DNA of 9,325 nucleotides from an uncultured Verrucomicrobiales bacterium (GTDB taxonomy: Bacteria > Verrucomicrobiota > Verrucomicrobiia > Limisphaerales > JACDHS01), in NCBI GenBank assembly GCA_937983475.1, contig CALJZV010000146.1:1-9325 (forward strand). Direction: 5' to 3'. Numbering within the stretch: the stretch's first letter is position 1; each line of letters begins with the position of its first letter. The notes below the pieces were generated by a model. The model did not search any database. It saw only the letters and a program-made list of their open reading frames with translations, and was not told the origin of the DNA. Both the position numbers and the translations under genes were made by a program. Shown here in pieces: positions 1 through 7,163 of the stretch.

Positions 1-33
1 GAGTGAACCGCGCGACTCGGGGCGCATTCACGC

Positions 34-2805
34 ATGGCTGAACATCACACCAAGCCAGGCCTCTCGTTGATGGTTTGTCTTCCCCGGCGGTTGGCCGGCG
101 CGGTCTGCCGTCATCCCCGCTGGTTCTTTTACCCGCAGATTTTCCTCTTTGTCTTCAGCGTTTTTTACACCGTCAAGAGCCTGGAGTTCGACACCAGCCG
201 CAACAACCTGGTTGGCTCGGAGAAGAAATACCACCAGAACTTCCTTCGTTTCAAAGAGGAGTTCCCCGCGCAGGACGACATCGTGGTGATTGTGGAAAGC
301 GAGGCGCCGGAAAAGAACCGGCAGTTTGTCGAGCGCCTGGGTGCCAGGCTGGAACAGGAGCCCGAACTGTTCACGGATGTGTTCTACAAGGGCGATTTGC
401 CCATGATGGGCCCCAAGGCGCTGATGTTCGTGCCAGAGCCGGATCTGCGGGAACTTCAAAAAACCCTGCACGATTATCGCCCGTTCATCAGCCAGTTCAC
501 TCAATCGACCAACCTGGTGTCGCTTTTTACCCTCATCAACACCCGGTTCCGCACGGCCCGGCCCGAGGCCAACGCGGAGGCTGAAACTCTCATCAAGGCG
601 TTGCCGGCACTGGAACGCATCGTCACTCAGGGGACGGGCGCCTTGAGGCGGCCAGGGTCGCCACCGTCCCCGGGCATTCATGCGCTTTTTGGCGCGGCCG
701 AGGAGGCCGAGAGGGAAATGTACATCACCTTTGCCAACGGGCTCATTTACCTGGTGACCACGCGAGCCCGGGAAGAGCAACTGAATCACAAGGCCATTGA
801 GCGCCTGCGTGAACTGGTGGCGGAAACGCAATTGGAAGTGCCTGGCCTCAACGTCGGAGTCACCGGGGAAACGGTGCTGGAACTGGACGAAATGAATCAG
901 TCCCAGAAGGATTCGACGTTTGCCAGCCTGATCGCTCTCGCCGCGTGCGCCCTGATTTTTATCTTTGGGTACCGGCAGACCGGCCGGCCGCTCAAGGCCA
1001 CGCTCTGTCTGGTAGTTGGGTTGGGCTACACCATGGCCTTCACGACGCTGACCGTCGGGCACCTGAACATTCTTACAATCACGTTTGTGCCCATTCTCAT
1101 TGGGCTGGCGATGGATTTTGGCGTGCATTTGATCACACGGTACGAGGAGGAATTAAGGCATGGCCGTGAGTCCCGGCAGGCCATGGAGCTTGCCATGGTC
1201 AACACTGGCCTGGGGATTTTCACCGGGGCGCTCACCACGGCCGGCGCGTTTCTGGCAATGGCCGTCACCAGTTTTAAGGGCATCCAGGAAATGGGCGTCA
1301 TCTGCGGCGGGGGCATGCTCCTGAGCCTGGTACCCATGATGACCCTGCTGCCGGTCCTTCTGCTGCGAGGGAAGCAAAATATCCTGGACAAAAAAAAGGG
1401 CCGCGAGGCGCTGGACCACCGAGCCCGCCTCGAAAACCTCTGGCTCCGCAGGCCGGTCATTGTCTTGGCCATCACGGGAACCCTTTGCGCGTTGGCCGGA
1501 ACGCAATTCCGTAAGGTCTTTTTTGACTACAACTTGCTCAACATGCAGAGCGAAGGGCTGCCTGCGGTCGTGTTTGAGAAAAAACTGATTAATTCCGCCT
1601 CCAAATCCGTGCTCTTTGCCGCGGTCATCGCGGACACGCCCCAGGAAGCGCTTGCCTTGGAGAAGAAAGTTCTGTCGCTTCCCAGCGTTGCCAGCGTGGA
1701 TTCCATGGTGCCGTTTCTGACCGAAAAGCAGGACGAAAAACTGGCCATCGCTGAGCAGATCAAACGCGAGGTTGCCGGGTTGCGGTTTGGTGAAATCGAT
1801 TCGGGTCCCATCAACATTCCCGAACTAAGCCGCACCCTCTGGTCTCTACAGGGTTATCTGGGCCTGGCCATTGACGCGTCAAAAGACGACGCGCCGGAGA
1901 TTGCCCGGCAATTGGGGGCGTTGCGCGCGGCCATCAGCGAATTTAGGCGGCTCATGCTCGCGGCGGACAGTTCCTCAGCGGCGCGCCTGGCGGAGTATCA
2001 ACAGGCCTTGTTTGTGGACCTTCGCAACACCTTTGAATCAATCCGGCAGCAGGACACCAGCGCCAGCCTGCGCGTTGAGGATTTGCCAACGGCGTTGCGA
2101 AACCGTTTTGTGGGCGTTCATGGAAAATACCTGCTTCAGGTCTATCCCAAAAAGGATGTTTGGCAGCGGGACTATCAGAAGGAATTCATCTTTGAGCTGA
2201 GGAATGCGCTCGATCCCAATGACATTGGCGATCCGATCATCACGGGCACCCCCGTGCAGCTTTACGAATACACCACGCTCCTCAAAGAAAGTTACGAGCA
2301 GGCCGCCTGGTACGCCCTTGCGGCCATTGCCGTGATGGTGCTTATTCACTTCCGCAGTCTTGGTTGCGTGTTGCTGGGGTTGTTGCCGGTCGGCATCGGC
2401 GTGATCTGGTTGCTTGGACTGATGGGCATCGCGGACATCCCTTTCAACCCGGCGAACATCATGACGCTCCCGTTGGTGATTGGCATTGGGGTCACCAACG
2501 GCATTCACATTTTGAATCGCTTTGCCGAGGAGCAAAATCCGGCGATATTGGCCAAAAGCACCGGCAAGGCCGTGCTCATTTCAGGTCTCACGACGATTGC
2601 CGGTTTTGGAAGTTTGATGTTTGCCGAACATCAAGGCATTTCGAGCTTGGGGGTTGTAGTGTCCATGGGTGAGTTGGCCTGCATGGAGGAGGGTTTGACA
2701 TACTTGCCCTCGCTGCTCACGCTGCTGATGCACCGGGGTTGGGCGATAAAAAAACCCAGTGGCGGAATGCACAATCCGACACTGGGTCCGGAGGAACCGA
2801 GGTAA
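34..2805 (+). CDS. RND/MMPL-family lipid transporter, HpnN-like
   Basis: This 923-residue inner-membrane protein has the duplicated RND layout. Membrane segment 1 is near residues 31-48, followed by a large periplasmic domain (about 50-290) and five membrane segments between about 294 and 445. Segment 7 is near 472-490, then a second periplasmic domain (about 491-755) and a final membrane block to about 900. The start resembles HpnN (RHPRW before segment 1; a FKEEFP stretch at 73-78). HpnN proteins carry hopanoids or related lipids toward the outer membrane using the proton gradient; lipid as substrate here is inferred. The RND motif in the first half is intact (GLAMDFGVHL, D361), but the matching site in the second half reads GIGVTNGIHI, with T821 where related proteins usually have Asp. 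No strong ribosome site precedes ATG 34; an in-frame ATG at 70 is an alternative. An A8 run at 1390-1397 does not break the frame. An MmpL-type exporter of other lipids is the main alternative identity. Confidence 0.85.
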   Translation: MAEHHTKPGLSLMVCLPRRLAGAVCRHPRWFFYPQIFLFVFSVFYTVKSLEFDTSRNNLVGSEKKYHQNFLRFKEEFPAQDDIVVIVESEAPEKNRQFVERLGARLEQEPELFTDVFYKGDLPMMGPKALMFVPEPDLRELQKTLHDYRPFISQFTQSTNLVSLFTLINTRFRTARPEANAEAETLIKALPALERIVTQGTGALRRPGSPPSPGIHALFGAAEEAEREMYITFANGLIYLVTTRAREEQLNHKAIERLRELVAETQLEVPGLNVGVTGETVLELDEMNQSQKDSTFASLIALAACALIFIFGYRQTGRPLKATLCLVVGLGYTMAFTTLTVGHLNILTITFVPILIGLAMDFGVHLITRYEEELRHGRESRQAMELAMVNTGLGIFTGALTTAGAFLAMAVTSFKGIQEMGVICGGGMLLSLVPMMTLLPVLLLRGKQNILDKKKGREALDHRARLENLWLRRPVIVLAITGTLCALAGTQFRKVFFDYNLLNMQSEGLPAVVFEKKLINSASKSVLFAAVIADTPQEALALEKKVLSLPSVASVDSMVPFLTEKQDEKLAIAEQIKREVAGLRFGEIDSGPINIPELSRTLWSLQGYLGLAIDASKDDAPEIARQLGALRAAISEFRRLMLAADSSSAARLAEYQQALFVDLRNTFESIRQQDTSASLRVEDLPTALRNRFVGVHGKYLLQVYPKKDVWQRDYQKEFIFELRNALDPNDIGDPIITGTPVQLYEYTTLLKESYEQAAWYALAAIAVMVLIHFRSLGCVLLGLLPVGIGVIWLLGLMGIADIPFNPANIMTLPLVIGIGVTNGIHILNRFAEEQNPAILAKSTGKAVLISGLTTIAGFGSLMFAEHQGISSLGVVVSMGELACMEEGLTYLPSLLTLLMHRGWAIKKPSGGMHNPTLGPEEPR
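2748..2787 (-). terminator. Intrinsic terminator-like hairpin reading leftward
   Basis: On the minus strand an 8-bp perfect stem (plus-strand arms ACCCAGTG 2754-2761 and CACTGGGT 2780-2787) encloses one mismatch and a further 4-bp stem (CGGA 2763-2766 with TCCG 2775-2778). It is followed directly by a run of seven T (A7 on the plus strand, 2748-2754). This has the shape of a rho-independent terminator for leftward transcription. It lies in the last codons of the RND gene. On the plus strand no T-run follows the stem, so it is not a good terminator for that gene. The stem and T-run are seen directly; function is inferred. Confidence 0.5.
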
Positions 2806-2820
2806 AAACCTCTGTTAGTG
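2748..2820 (-). ncRNA. Candidate small antisense RNA
   Basis: A leftward promoter-like sequence (2827-2855) and a leftward terminator-like hairpin (2748-2787) would bracket a transcript of about 70 nt, starting near 2820. It would be antisense to the last roughly 58 bases of the RND gene. It would fold into a small 5-bp hairpin (2799-2812), a C/U-rich single strand containing CCTCC (plus-strand GGAGG 2790-2794), and the terminator stem. The CCTCC stretch could pair with ribosome-binding sites of other messages. No family is recognised. Promoter and terminator are motif matches only, so chance is a real alternative. Confidence 0.25.
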
Positions 2821-2826
2821 CCGATG

Positions 2827-2855
2827 AGCATAAAAATGAGCGCCACATCCGTCAA
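2827..2855 (-). promoter_or_regulatory. Leftward sigma70-like promoter
   Basis: Read on the minus strand, TTGACG (2855-2850) matches the -35 consensus at 5 of 6 positions. After 17 bases, TATGCT (2832-2827) matches the -10 at 4 of 6. The predicted start is near 2820, about 30 bases before the leftward terminator-like hairpin. No supported minus-strand gene lies downstream, so it would serve the candidate small RNA or nothing. Confidence 0.3.
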
Positions 2856-2904
2856 TCCTTATGTTGAAAACTTTATTCACAGGCCAAAACCCGCTTGTTT
2901 TTCA

Positions 2905-2920
2905 ATAACGGTATCGTTAT
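2905..2920. promoter_or_regulatory. Palindrome upstream of the lipid-transport operon
   Basis: The spacer 2806-3035 contains a perfect inverted repeat, ATAACG (2905-2910) and CGTTAT (2915-2920), around the 4-base centre GTAT. It lies about 115 bases before the start of the repeat-protein gene, just downstream of a TTGTTT (2895-2900) that could be a poor -35. The geometry fits a repressor operator, but no regulator is recognised and no convincing rightward promoter was found in the spacer. Confidence 0.25.
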
Positions 2921-3035
2921 CGCCCGGCGCGCCGATTTGTGGGATTTGCCTGTTTTCCAAGGTAGAACCGGGCTTGACGCCTCAGGCTTGCCTCGTAGTA
3001 TCGCAGGCCAATTTAGAACAAGGTCCGCGTTCATC

Positions 3036-4562
3036 ATGACCGGCAAACACATTTTCACCCTGCTGGGTGCTGCCTGGCTGGCAATTACCGCTGGGCGCGC
3101 GGAAGACACGCTATCCCGATTTGGTTCATTCGGACCACTTTTCGATGTCTTTCCCCTGACGCTCTCCTCCGGTCAGCGCATTGAAGCCATGGGGCCCTTG
3201 TTTTATCGGGAGGAAAATGAAGACCAGCGCCAATGGGCACTGCCACCGCTTTTCTCGAACACCACCGATGAATCACTCGAACTCCAGGAAACGGATGTCC
3301 TCTACCCGCTGCTCACGTATGACCAGTTCGGCGCGGAATTCCGGCTGCAACTGATTCAACTGCTCAGTTTTTCCGGGGGACAGACGCAATCGGGTGACGG
3401 CACGAAGCGCTTCACGCTGTTTCCTATTTATTTCCAGCAACGCTCGCCCGATCCGCAGAGAAATTATACCGCGCTGGTGCCGATTTATGGCGAACTGAAA
3501 AACCGCCTCTTTCGCGACGAAATCCGCTTCATTCTCTTCCCGCTCTACTCCCAGACGCGCAAAAAGGACGTGATCACCGACAACTATCTCTACCCGGTGG
3601 TTCATATGCGGCGTGGCGATGGTGTCGACCTGAGCGGATGGCAGGTTTGGCCATTGGTCGGTTCGGAAACCCGGCATCCGCTCACCCGCACCAACCGTTA
3701 CGACGAGGTGGAAACCCTTGGCGGACACGAGAAGTTTTTCGCGCTCTGGCCCATCTTTCTCAAGGAGACCACCGGCATCGGCACGGACAATCCGCAGCGC
3801 CAATTGTCCGTCCTTCCGCTGTTCAGCAAAACCCGATCGCCTCAGCGCGACTCGATCACAGCGCCCTGGCCCATCGGCCTGACACTGACAGAGGACCGCG
3901 AAAAAAAATACCGGGAGGTCGGCGCCCCCTGGCCACTGGTTGTCTTTGCACGCGGCGAGGGGAAGACCGTCGCCCGGGTCTGGCCGTTGTTCAGCCAAGC
4001 CCGCAATGCCCACCTTCAAAGCGATTTTTACCTGTGGCCCATTTACAAATACAACCGGCTGCAATCCGACCCTCTGGATCGCGAGCGCACTCGGATTCTT
4101 TTGTTCTTGTATTCGGACATCAGCGAGCGCAACACCCAGACCGGCCACGCCAAGCAACGCCGGGACTTCTGGCCCTTTTTTACCTGGAAGCGGGACCTGG
4201 ACGGCCGGGAGCGTCTTCAAATACTGGCGCCGATTGAGCCGATGCTGCCAAACAACAAGAGCATTGAGCGCAACTATTCTCCCCTCTGGTCGGTCTGGCG
4301 CTCGGAGAAGAATCCCCAAACTCATGCCTCCAGCCAGTCGCTGCTGTGGAATCTGTATCGGCGCGACAAAACCGATGACGCGACGCATGGCTCGGCGTTG
4401 TTCGGCTTGTTCCAGTATCGCCGCGATGGGGATGGCAAATCGTGGCGGCTGTTTTATCTTCCTGTGGGCAAAGACAAGCGCTCTTCCAGCTTGTCAAAAT
4501 CTAACAAGAATTCATGCTCCGTGGCGTCCGCCAAAGGGGCGGAGGCGTTGGTAGCTCGTTAG
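3036..4562 (+). CDS. Exported repeat protein of unknown function, mla-linked
   Basis: This 508-residue protein is not assignable to a named family from sequence alone. It starts with a Sec signal peptide (K4, a hydrophobic stretch about 6-19, likely cleavage after GRA at residue 22). The remainder carries about twenty short motifs of the form hydrophobic-hydrophobic-aromatic-Pro-Leu/Ile-aromatic. Examples are FTLFPIYFQ (126), FILFPLYSQ (165), FALWPIFLK (235), ARVWPLFSQ (313), FYLWPIYKY (331) and RDFWPFFTW (376), spaced mostly 17-23 residues apart and separated by charged, polar turns. This suggests repeated beta strands: a solenoid, a propeller or an outer-membrane barrel. The last 25 residues are Ser/Lys/Ala-rich and lack the motif. 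ATG 3036 is chosen because the signal peptide follows it and AAGG lies at 3020-3023; the frame is open back to a TTG at 2895, but the added 47 residues look non-coding. The stop is 2 bases before the mlaE start, so a role with that transporter is inferred. Confidence 0.8.
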   Translation: MTGKHIFTLLGAAWLAITAGRAEDTLSRFGSFGPLFDVFPLTLSSGQRIEAMGPLFYREENEDQRQWALPPLFSNTTDESLELQETDVLYPLLTYDQFGAEFRLQLIQLLSFSGGQTQSGDGTKRFTLFPIYFQQRSPDPQRNYTALVPIYGELKNRLFRDEIRFILFPLYSQTRKKDVITDNYLYPVVHMRRGDGVDLSGWQVWPLVGSETRHPLTRTNRYDEVETLGGHEKFFALWPIFLKETTGIGTDNPQRQLSVLPLFSKTRSPQRDSITAPWPIGLTLTEDREKKYREVGAPWPLVVFARGEGKTVARVWPLFSQARNAHLQSDFYLWPIYKYNRLQSDPLDRERTRILLFLYSDISERNTQTGHAKQRRDFWPFFTWKRDLDGRERLQILAPIEPMLPNNKSIERNYSPLWSVWRSEKNPQTHASSQSLLWNLYRRDKTDDATHGSALFGLFQYRRDGDGKSWRLFYLPVGKDKRSSSLSKSNKNSCSVASAKGAEALVAR

Positions 4563-4564
4563 TT

Positions 4565-5317
4565 ATGTTTCAAAACATTGGCGAAATGCTGATCTTGTTC
4601 GTGCAGGCGTTGAAGTCGCTGCCCTTGGCGTGGCGTCACCGCCGCAAAGTGTTTGATCAGCTTTTCGAAATCGGAAACGCCAGCCTCCTGATGGCCTGCA
4701 TTCTCTCGCTGTTTATCGGCGGCGTTCTCGCGCTCCAGGCCGGCTCAGTGCTTGTGGAACGCGGTCTGTCCAGCGTCATCGGCGGCATGGTCGGCGTCTC
4801 CATGTGCAAGGAACTGGGGCCCGTGATGATGTCCATCCTGATCGCCGGACGTCTCGGGTCCGCCATGGCGGCGGAAATCGGCTCGATGCGCGTCTATCAG
4901 GAAATTGACGCGCTGACGACCATGAATATCAACCCGGTGCATTATTTGGTGCTGCCGCGAGTGCTGGCGATGGCCATCGGGCTGCCCTTGCTGGTGATTT
5001 TCTCCATCATGACCGGCTGGTTTGGCGGCGCGGCGGTGGCGACCTTCAACGCCAAGATCAACCTCAGCATGGACGGGTATTTCAATAATCTCCGGGAGAT
5101 TGTCGAGGTGGGCGACGTGGTGCATGGGCTGATTAAAAGCTTTGTTTTTGCGCTGATCATCGGCGTGGTCTCTTGCCATCAGGGATTGGTCACGATCGGA
5201 GGGCCGCGCGGCATTGGGCGGTCCGTGACCAAGGCTGTGGTCAATTCCATCATCCTAATCCTCATCATGGACTATATTTTGACGCGGGTGATGATGTTCT
5301 CGGATTTTCTTTCATGA
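4565..5317 (+). CDS. mlaE: Mla-type ABC transporter permease (MlaE family)
   Basis: This is the inner-membrane permease of an Mce/Mla lipid ABC transporter; a dimer sits between the MlaF ATPases and the periplasmic MlaD ring. At 250 residues it is close to the usual family length of about 260. Visible hallmarks are KELGPVMMSILIAGR (82-96), followed by GSAMAAEIGSM and the EIDAL (113-117) stretch that forms the cytoplasmic coupling region. There are hydrophobic segments near 40-58, 130-160, 192-206 and 226-240. ATG 4565 is preferred: it lies 2 bases after the preceding stop and gives a normal-length family start. The frame is open to an ATG at 4514, but that would overlap the upstream gene and add 17 atypical residues. 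GGAGG at 4541-4545 is rather far for a ribosome site, so translation is probably coupled to the upstream gene. The 3' end overlaps mlaF as ATGA. The lipid cargo cannot be read from the sequence. Confidence 0.93.
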   Translation: MFQNIGEMLILFVQALKSLPLAWRHRRKVFDQLFEIGNASLLMACILSLFIGGVLALQAGSVLVERGLSSVIGGMVGVSMCKELGPVMMSILIAGRLGSAMAAEIGSMRVYQEIDALTTMNINPVHYLVLPRVLAMAIGLPLLVIFSIMTGWFGGAAVATFNAKINLSMDGYFNNLREIVEVGDVVHGLIKSFVFALIIGVVSCHQGLVTIGGPRGIGRSVTKAVVNSIILILIMDYILTRVMMFSDFLS

Positions 5318-6087
5318 GTGCCACTGCCAACAATGCCGAAAGCGTCCGCGTCGAAGTGCGCAACTTACGCAAGAGCTTCGGCAAACAATCCGTGATCAAG
5401 GGCGTCTCGTTCGAGGTCAAGCGGGGCGAAATATTCGTCATCATGGGGCCCAGTGGCAGCGGCAAAACCGTTTTGCTCAAGCACATCATCGGCCTGGAAA
5501 AACCGGACGAGGGCGAGATTCTCATCGAGGGCGAGCCGATTCATTCCGCGCGCGTCCGCGACCGATACCGCATGGCGATGGTCTTCCAGTCCGGCGCGCT
5601 GCTAAATTCCCTTTCCGTCGGTGAGAACGTCGGCCTTTACTTGATCGAGCACCGCCTCAAATCCCCCGAGGAAATAAAAAAGATCGTCGCCGAAAAACTG
5701 GATCTGGTCGGGCTTCAGGGGCTGGAGGAGCGAATGCCGAGCGCACTTTCGGGCGGGATGAAGAAGCGCGTGGCCATTGCGCGCGCCCTGGTCGTCGAGC
5801 CTCAGTTGATTCTTTACGATGAGCCAACCAGCGAATTGGATCCCCTCATCGCCGTCACCATCGCAGAGGAAATTGCCAGCCTTCGCGACCGCACGCATGC
5901 CACGTCCATTGTTGTTTCGCACGACCGTGATTTGGCCTTTGGTGTCGCCGACCGCATCGCCATTATTCATAAAGGCGAAATCCTCTTCATCGGAACCCCG
6001 GAGGAGGTCAAACAGCACAATGACCCGATGATTCAAAAATTCATCCACGCAGCCATGCAATCCAACAAGAAGTCTCGCGCCCTATGA
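5314..6087 (+). CDS. mlaF: Mla-type ABC transporter ATP-binding protein (MlaF family)
   Basis: This cytoplasmic ATPase drives the MlaE permease. All ABC motifs are present in its 257 residues: Walker A GPSGSGKT (45-52), Q-loop FQSGAL (Q92), signature LSGGMKKR (145-152), Walker B LILYDE with catalytic E170, D-loop PTSELDP (171-177) and switch His in VSHD (H203). The SGGMKKR signature is typical of the Mla/Mce ATPase group rather than amino-acid importers. In the D-loop, Glu174 stands where related proteins usually have Gly (GLDP). ATG 5314 overlaps the mlaE stop by 4 bases, and the next gene overlaps again by 4, so the three genes are very likely co-transcribed and co-translated. A longer open frame to 5173 is rejected because it would overlap mlaE by 145 bases and the added residues look non-coding. 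No MlaB (STAS) partner gene is present next to it. Confidence 0.95.
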   Translation: MSATANNAESVRVEVRNLRKSFGKQSVIKGVSFEVKRGEIFVIMGPSGSGKTVLLKHIIGLEKPDEGEILIEGEPIHSARVRDRYRMAMVFQSGALLNSLSVGENVGLYLIEHRLKSPEEIKKIVAEKLDLVGLQGLEERMPSALSGGMKKRVAIARALVVEPQLILYDEPTSELDPLIAVTIAEEIASLRDRTHATSIVVSHDRDLAFGVADRIAIIHKGEILFIGTPEEVKQHNDPMIQKFIHAAMQSNKKSRAL

Positions 6088-7088
6088 AAAACACGCTTGA
6101 AACCCGTCTTGGCATTTTTTTCGCGCTCGCCCTGGTGTCCGCCTTCATCATCCTCGAGATGGTCGGCGGCATGGATTTTTTCAAGCGCGGCCACAACCTG
6201 CACGCCCGCTTCAAGGATGTGAAGGAACTCAAGGTCGGCGACCCGGTCAAAATGGCCGGCGTGGATGTTGGCCGCGTTGAGGCCATCGGTCTGGATGAAA
6301 GCCGCGTGAAGGTTACCTTTCGCGTCAAGCCTGACGCGGTCGTCAAGACCGACAGCAAGGCCGCCATCAAGTTCACTGGCCTGATGGGGCAAAATTATCT
6401 CTCGCTGGGATTCGGGACCACGGAGGCTCCGGAAGCCGCGCCCGGGGCCATTTTGGAAACCGCCGACCAACCCGACTTGAGCGACATCATGGCGCGGCTG
6501 GACAATGTCGCCGTCGGCATCGAGAACGTCACCAAAAGCTTCACCGGCGACAAAATCGACAACCTGCTTGGCCCCATCACCGATTTCGTTCGCCAGAACA
6601 GCCCCGCTCTCACCGCCGCGATCGGCAACATGAAAACCATCTCCGACCGCGTGGTTGCCGGAGAAGGCACCATTGGCCGATTAATCAGCGAGGATACGCT
6701 CTACGTCTCGACCTTGAACGCCATATCCAGCCTCGAAACCAACCTCCATTCCACCTCCAGCGAAATTCAGCTTTTGGTCGGCGACGCCCGTTCCGCAGTG
6801 GAGTCTGCCAAATCTGTGCTGAATGGCATCAACGAGGGGCAGGGCACGCTCGGCAAGCTGGCCAAGGACGAAAAACTCTACACCGAAACCTCCGAGGCCA
6901 TGAGCAACCTTAAGGAGATTCTACAGAAAATAAACCGGGGCGAAGGCTCGGTCGGCAAACTGGTCAACGACGACACTTTCCTGAAGAACATCAAAATGTC
7001 CCTGCAAAAACTCGACAAGGCCACCGAAGGACTCGAGGACACCGGCCCGCTCAACGTGCTGGGCACCGCCGTCAATAGCCTGTTCTAA
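6084..7088 (+). CDS. mlaD: MCE-domain lipid-binding protein (MlaD family) with repeated tail
   Basis: MlaD-type proteins are anchored in the inner membrane and form a periplasmic hexameric ring that receives or passes lipid from MlaE. In these 334 residues an N-terminal anchor (about 9-29) is followed by one MCE domain (about 38-115) with the typical VGDPVKMAGVDVGRVEAI (51-68) and GLMGQNYLSLGFG (99-111). The C-terminal part (130-334) is longer than in E. coli MlaD (183 residues in all) and predicted largely helical. It contains three copies of a short motif: GEGTIGRL (193-200), GQGTLGKL (252-259) and GEGSVGKL (286-293), each followed by acidic residues and a helix. Such tails are known from other MCE proteins and may extend the tunnel across the periplasm; that role is inferred. 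ATG 6084 overlaps the mlaF stop by 4 bases. It is the last gene of the tight cluster, with 75 bases to the next gene and no clear terminator. Confidence 0.93.
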   Translation: MKNTLETRLGIFFALALVSAFIILEMVGGMDFFKRGHNLHARFKDVKELKVGDPVKMAGVDVGRVEAIGLDESRVKVTFRVKPDAVVKTDSKAAIKFTGLMGQNYLSLGFGTTEAPEAAPGAILETADQPDLSDIMARLDNVAVGIENVTKSFTGDKIDNLLGPITDFVRQNSPALTAAIGNMKTISDRVVAGEGTIGRLISEDTLYVSTLNAISSLETNLHSTSSEIQLLVGDARSAVESAKSVLNGINEGQGTLGKLAKDEKLYTETSEAMSNLKEILQKINRGEGSVGKLVNDDTFLKNIKMSLQKLDKATEGLEDTGPLNVLGTAVNSLF

Positions 7089-7091
7089 GAG

Positions 7092-7119
7092 TTGCCAGAT
7101 CCGCTGGTTTGTAGAAAAT
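7092..7119 (+). promoter_or_regulatory. Possible promoter for the dehydrogenase gene
   Basis: In the 75-base gap after mlaD, TTGCCA (7092-7097) matches the -35 consensus at 5 of 6 positions and GAAAAT (7114-7119) matches the -10 at 4 of 6, with a 16-base spacer. This would start transcription about 37 bases before ATG 7164. It is the best promoter candidate for the dehydrogenase, although read-through from mlaD is also possible because no terminator is seen in the gap. Confidence 0.35.
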
Positions 7120-7163
7120 AAAACCGCGCTTGGCCTTTCGCCGACGCCCAACTTTTTGCCCTT

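Noticed and set aside
28..1128. 366-codon open frame on the minus strand
   Set aside because: It lies fully opposite the RND gene, its product is a compositionally odd Gly/Gln/Arg/His-rich sequence without recognisable motifs, and the plus-strand protein is clearly real.
2799..2812. GAGGT-AAAA-ACCTC hairpin over the RND stop codon as a plus-strand terminator
   Set aside because: The stem is only 5 bp and no T-run follows on the plus strand.
2895..3035. 47-residue N-terminal extension of the repeat protein from a TTG
   Set aside because: A good signal peptide begins at ATG 3036; the extension would bury it and covers the spacer palindrome.
3273..4388. 371-codon open frame on the minus strand
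   Set aside because: It is opposite the secreted repeat protein, shows no domain or signal, and mirrors the codon bias of the plus-strand gene.
5173..5313. Upstream start for mlaF within mlaE
   Set aside because: The 47 extra residues do not resemble ABC ATPase sequence, and ATG 5314 gives the standard length and a 4-base overlap with mlaE.
7095..7107. CCAG/CTGG inverted repeat after mlaD as a terminator
   Set aside because: The stem is 4 bp with only a short T stretch; too weak to call.
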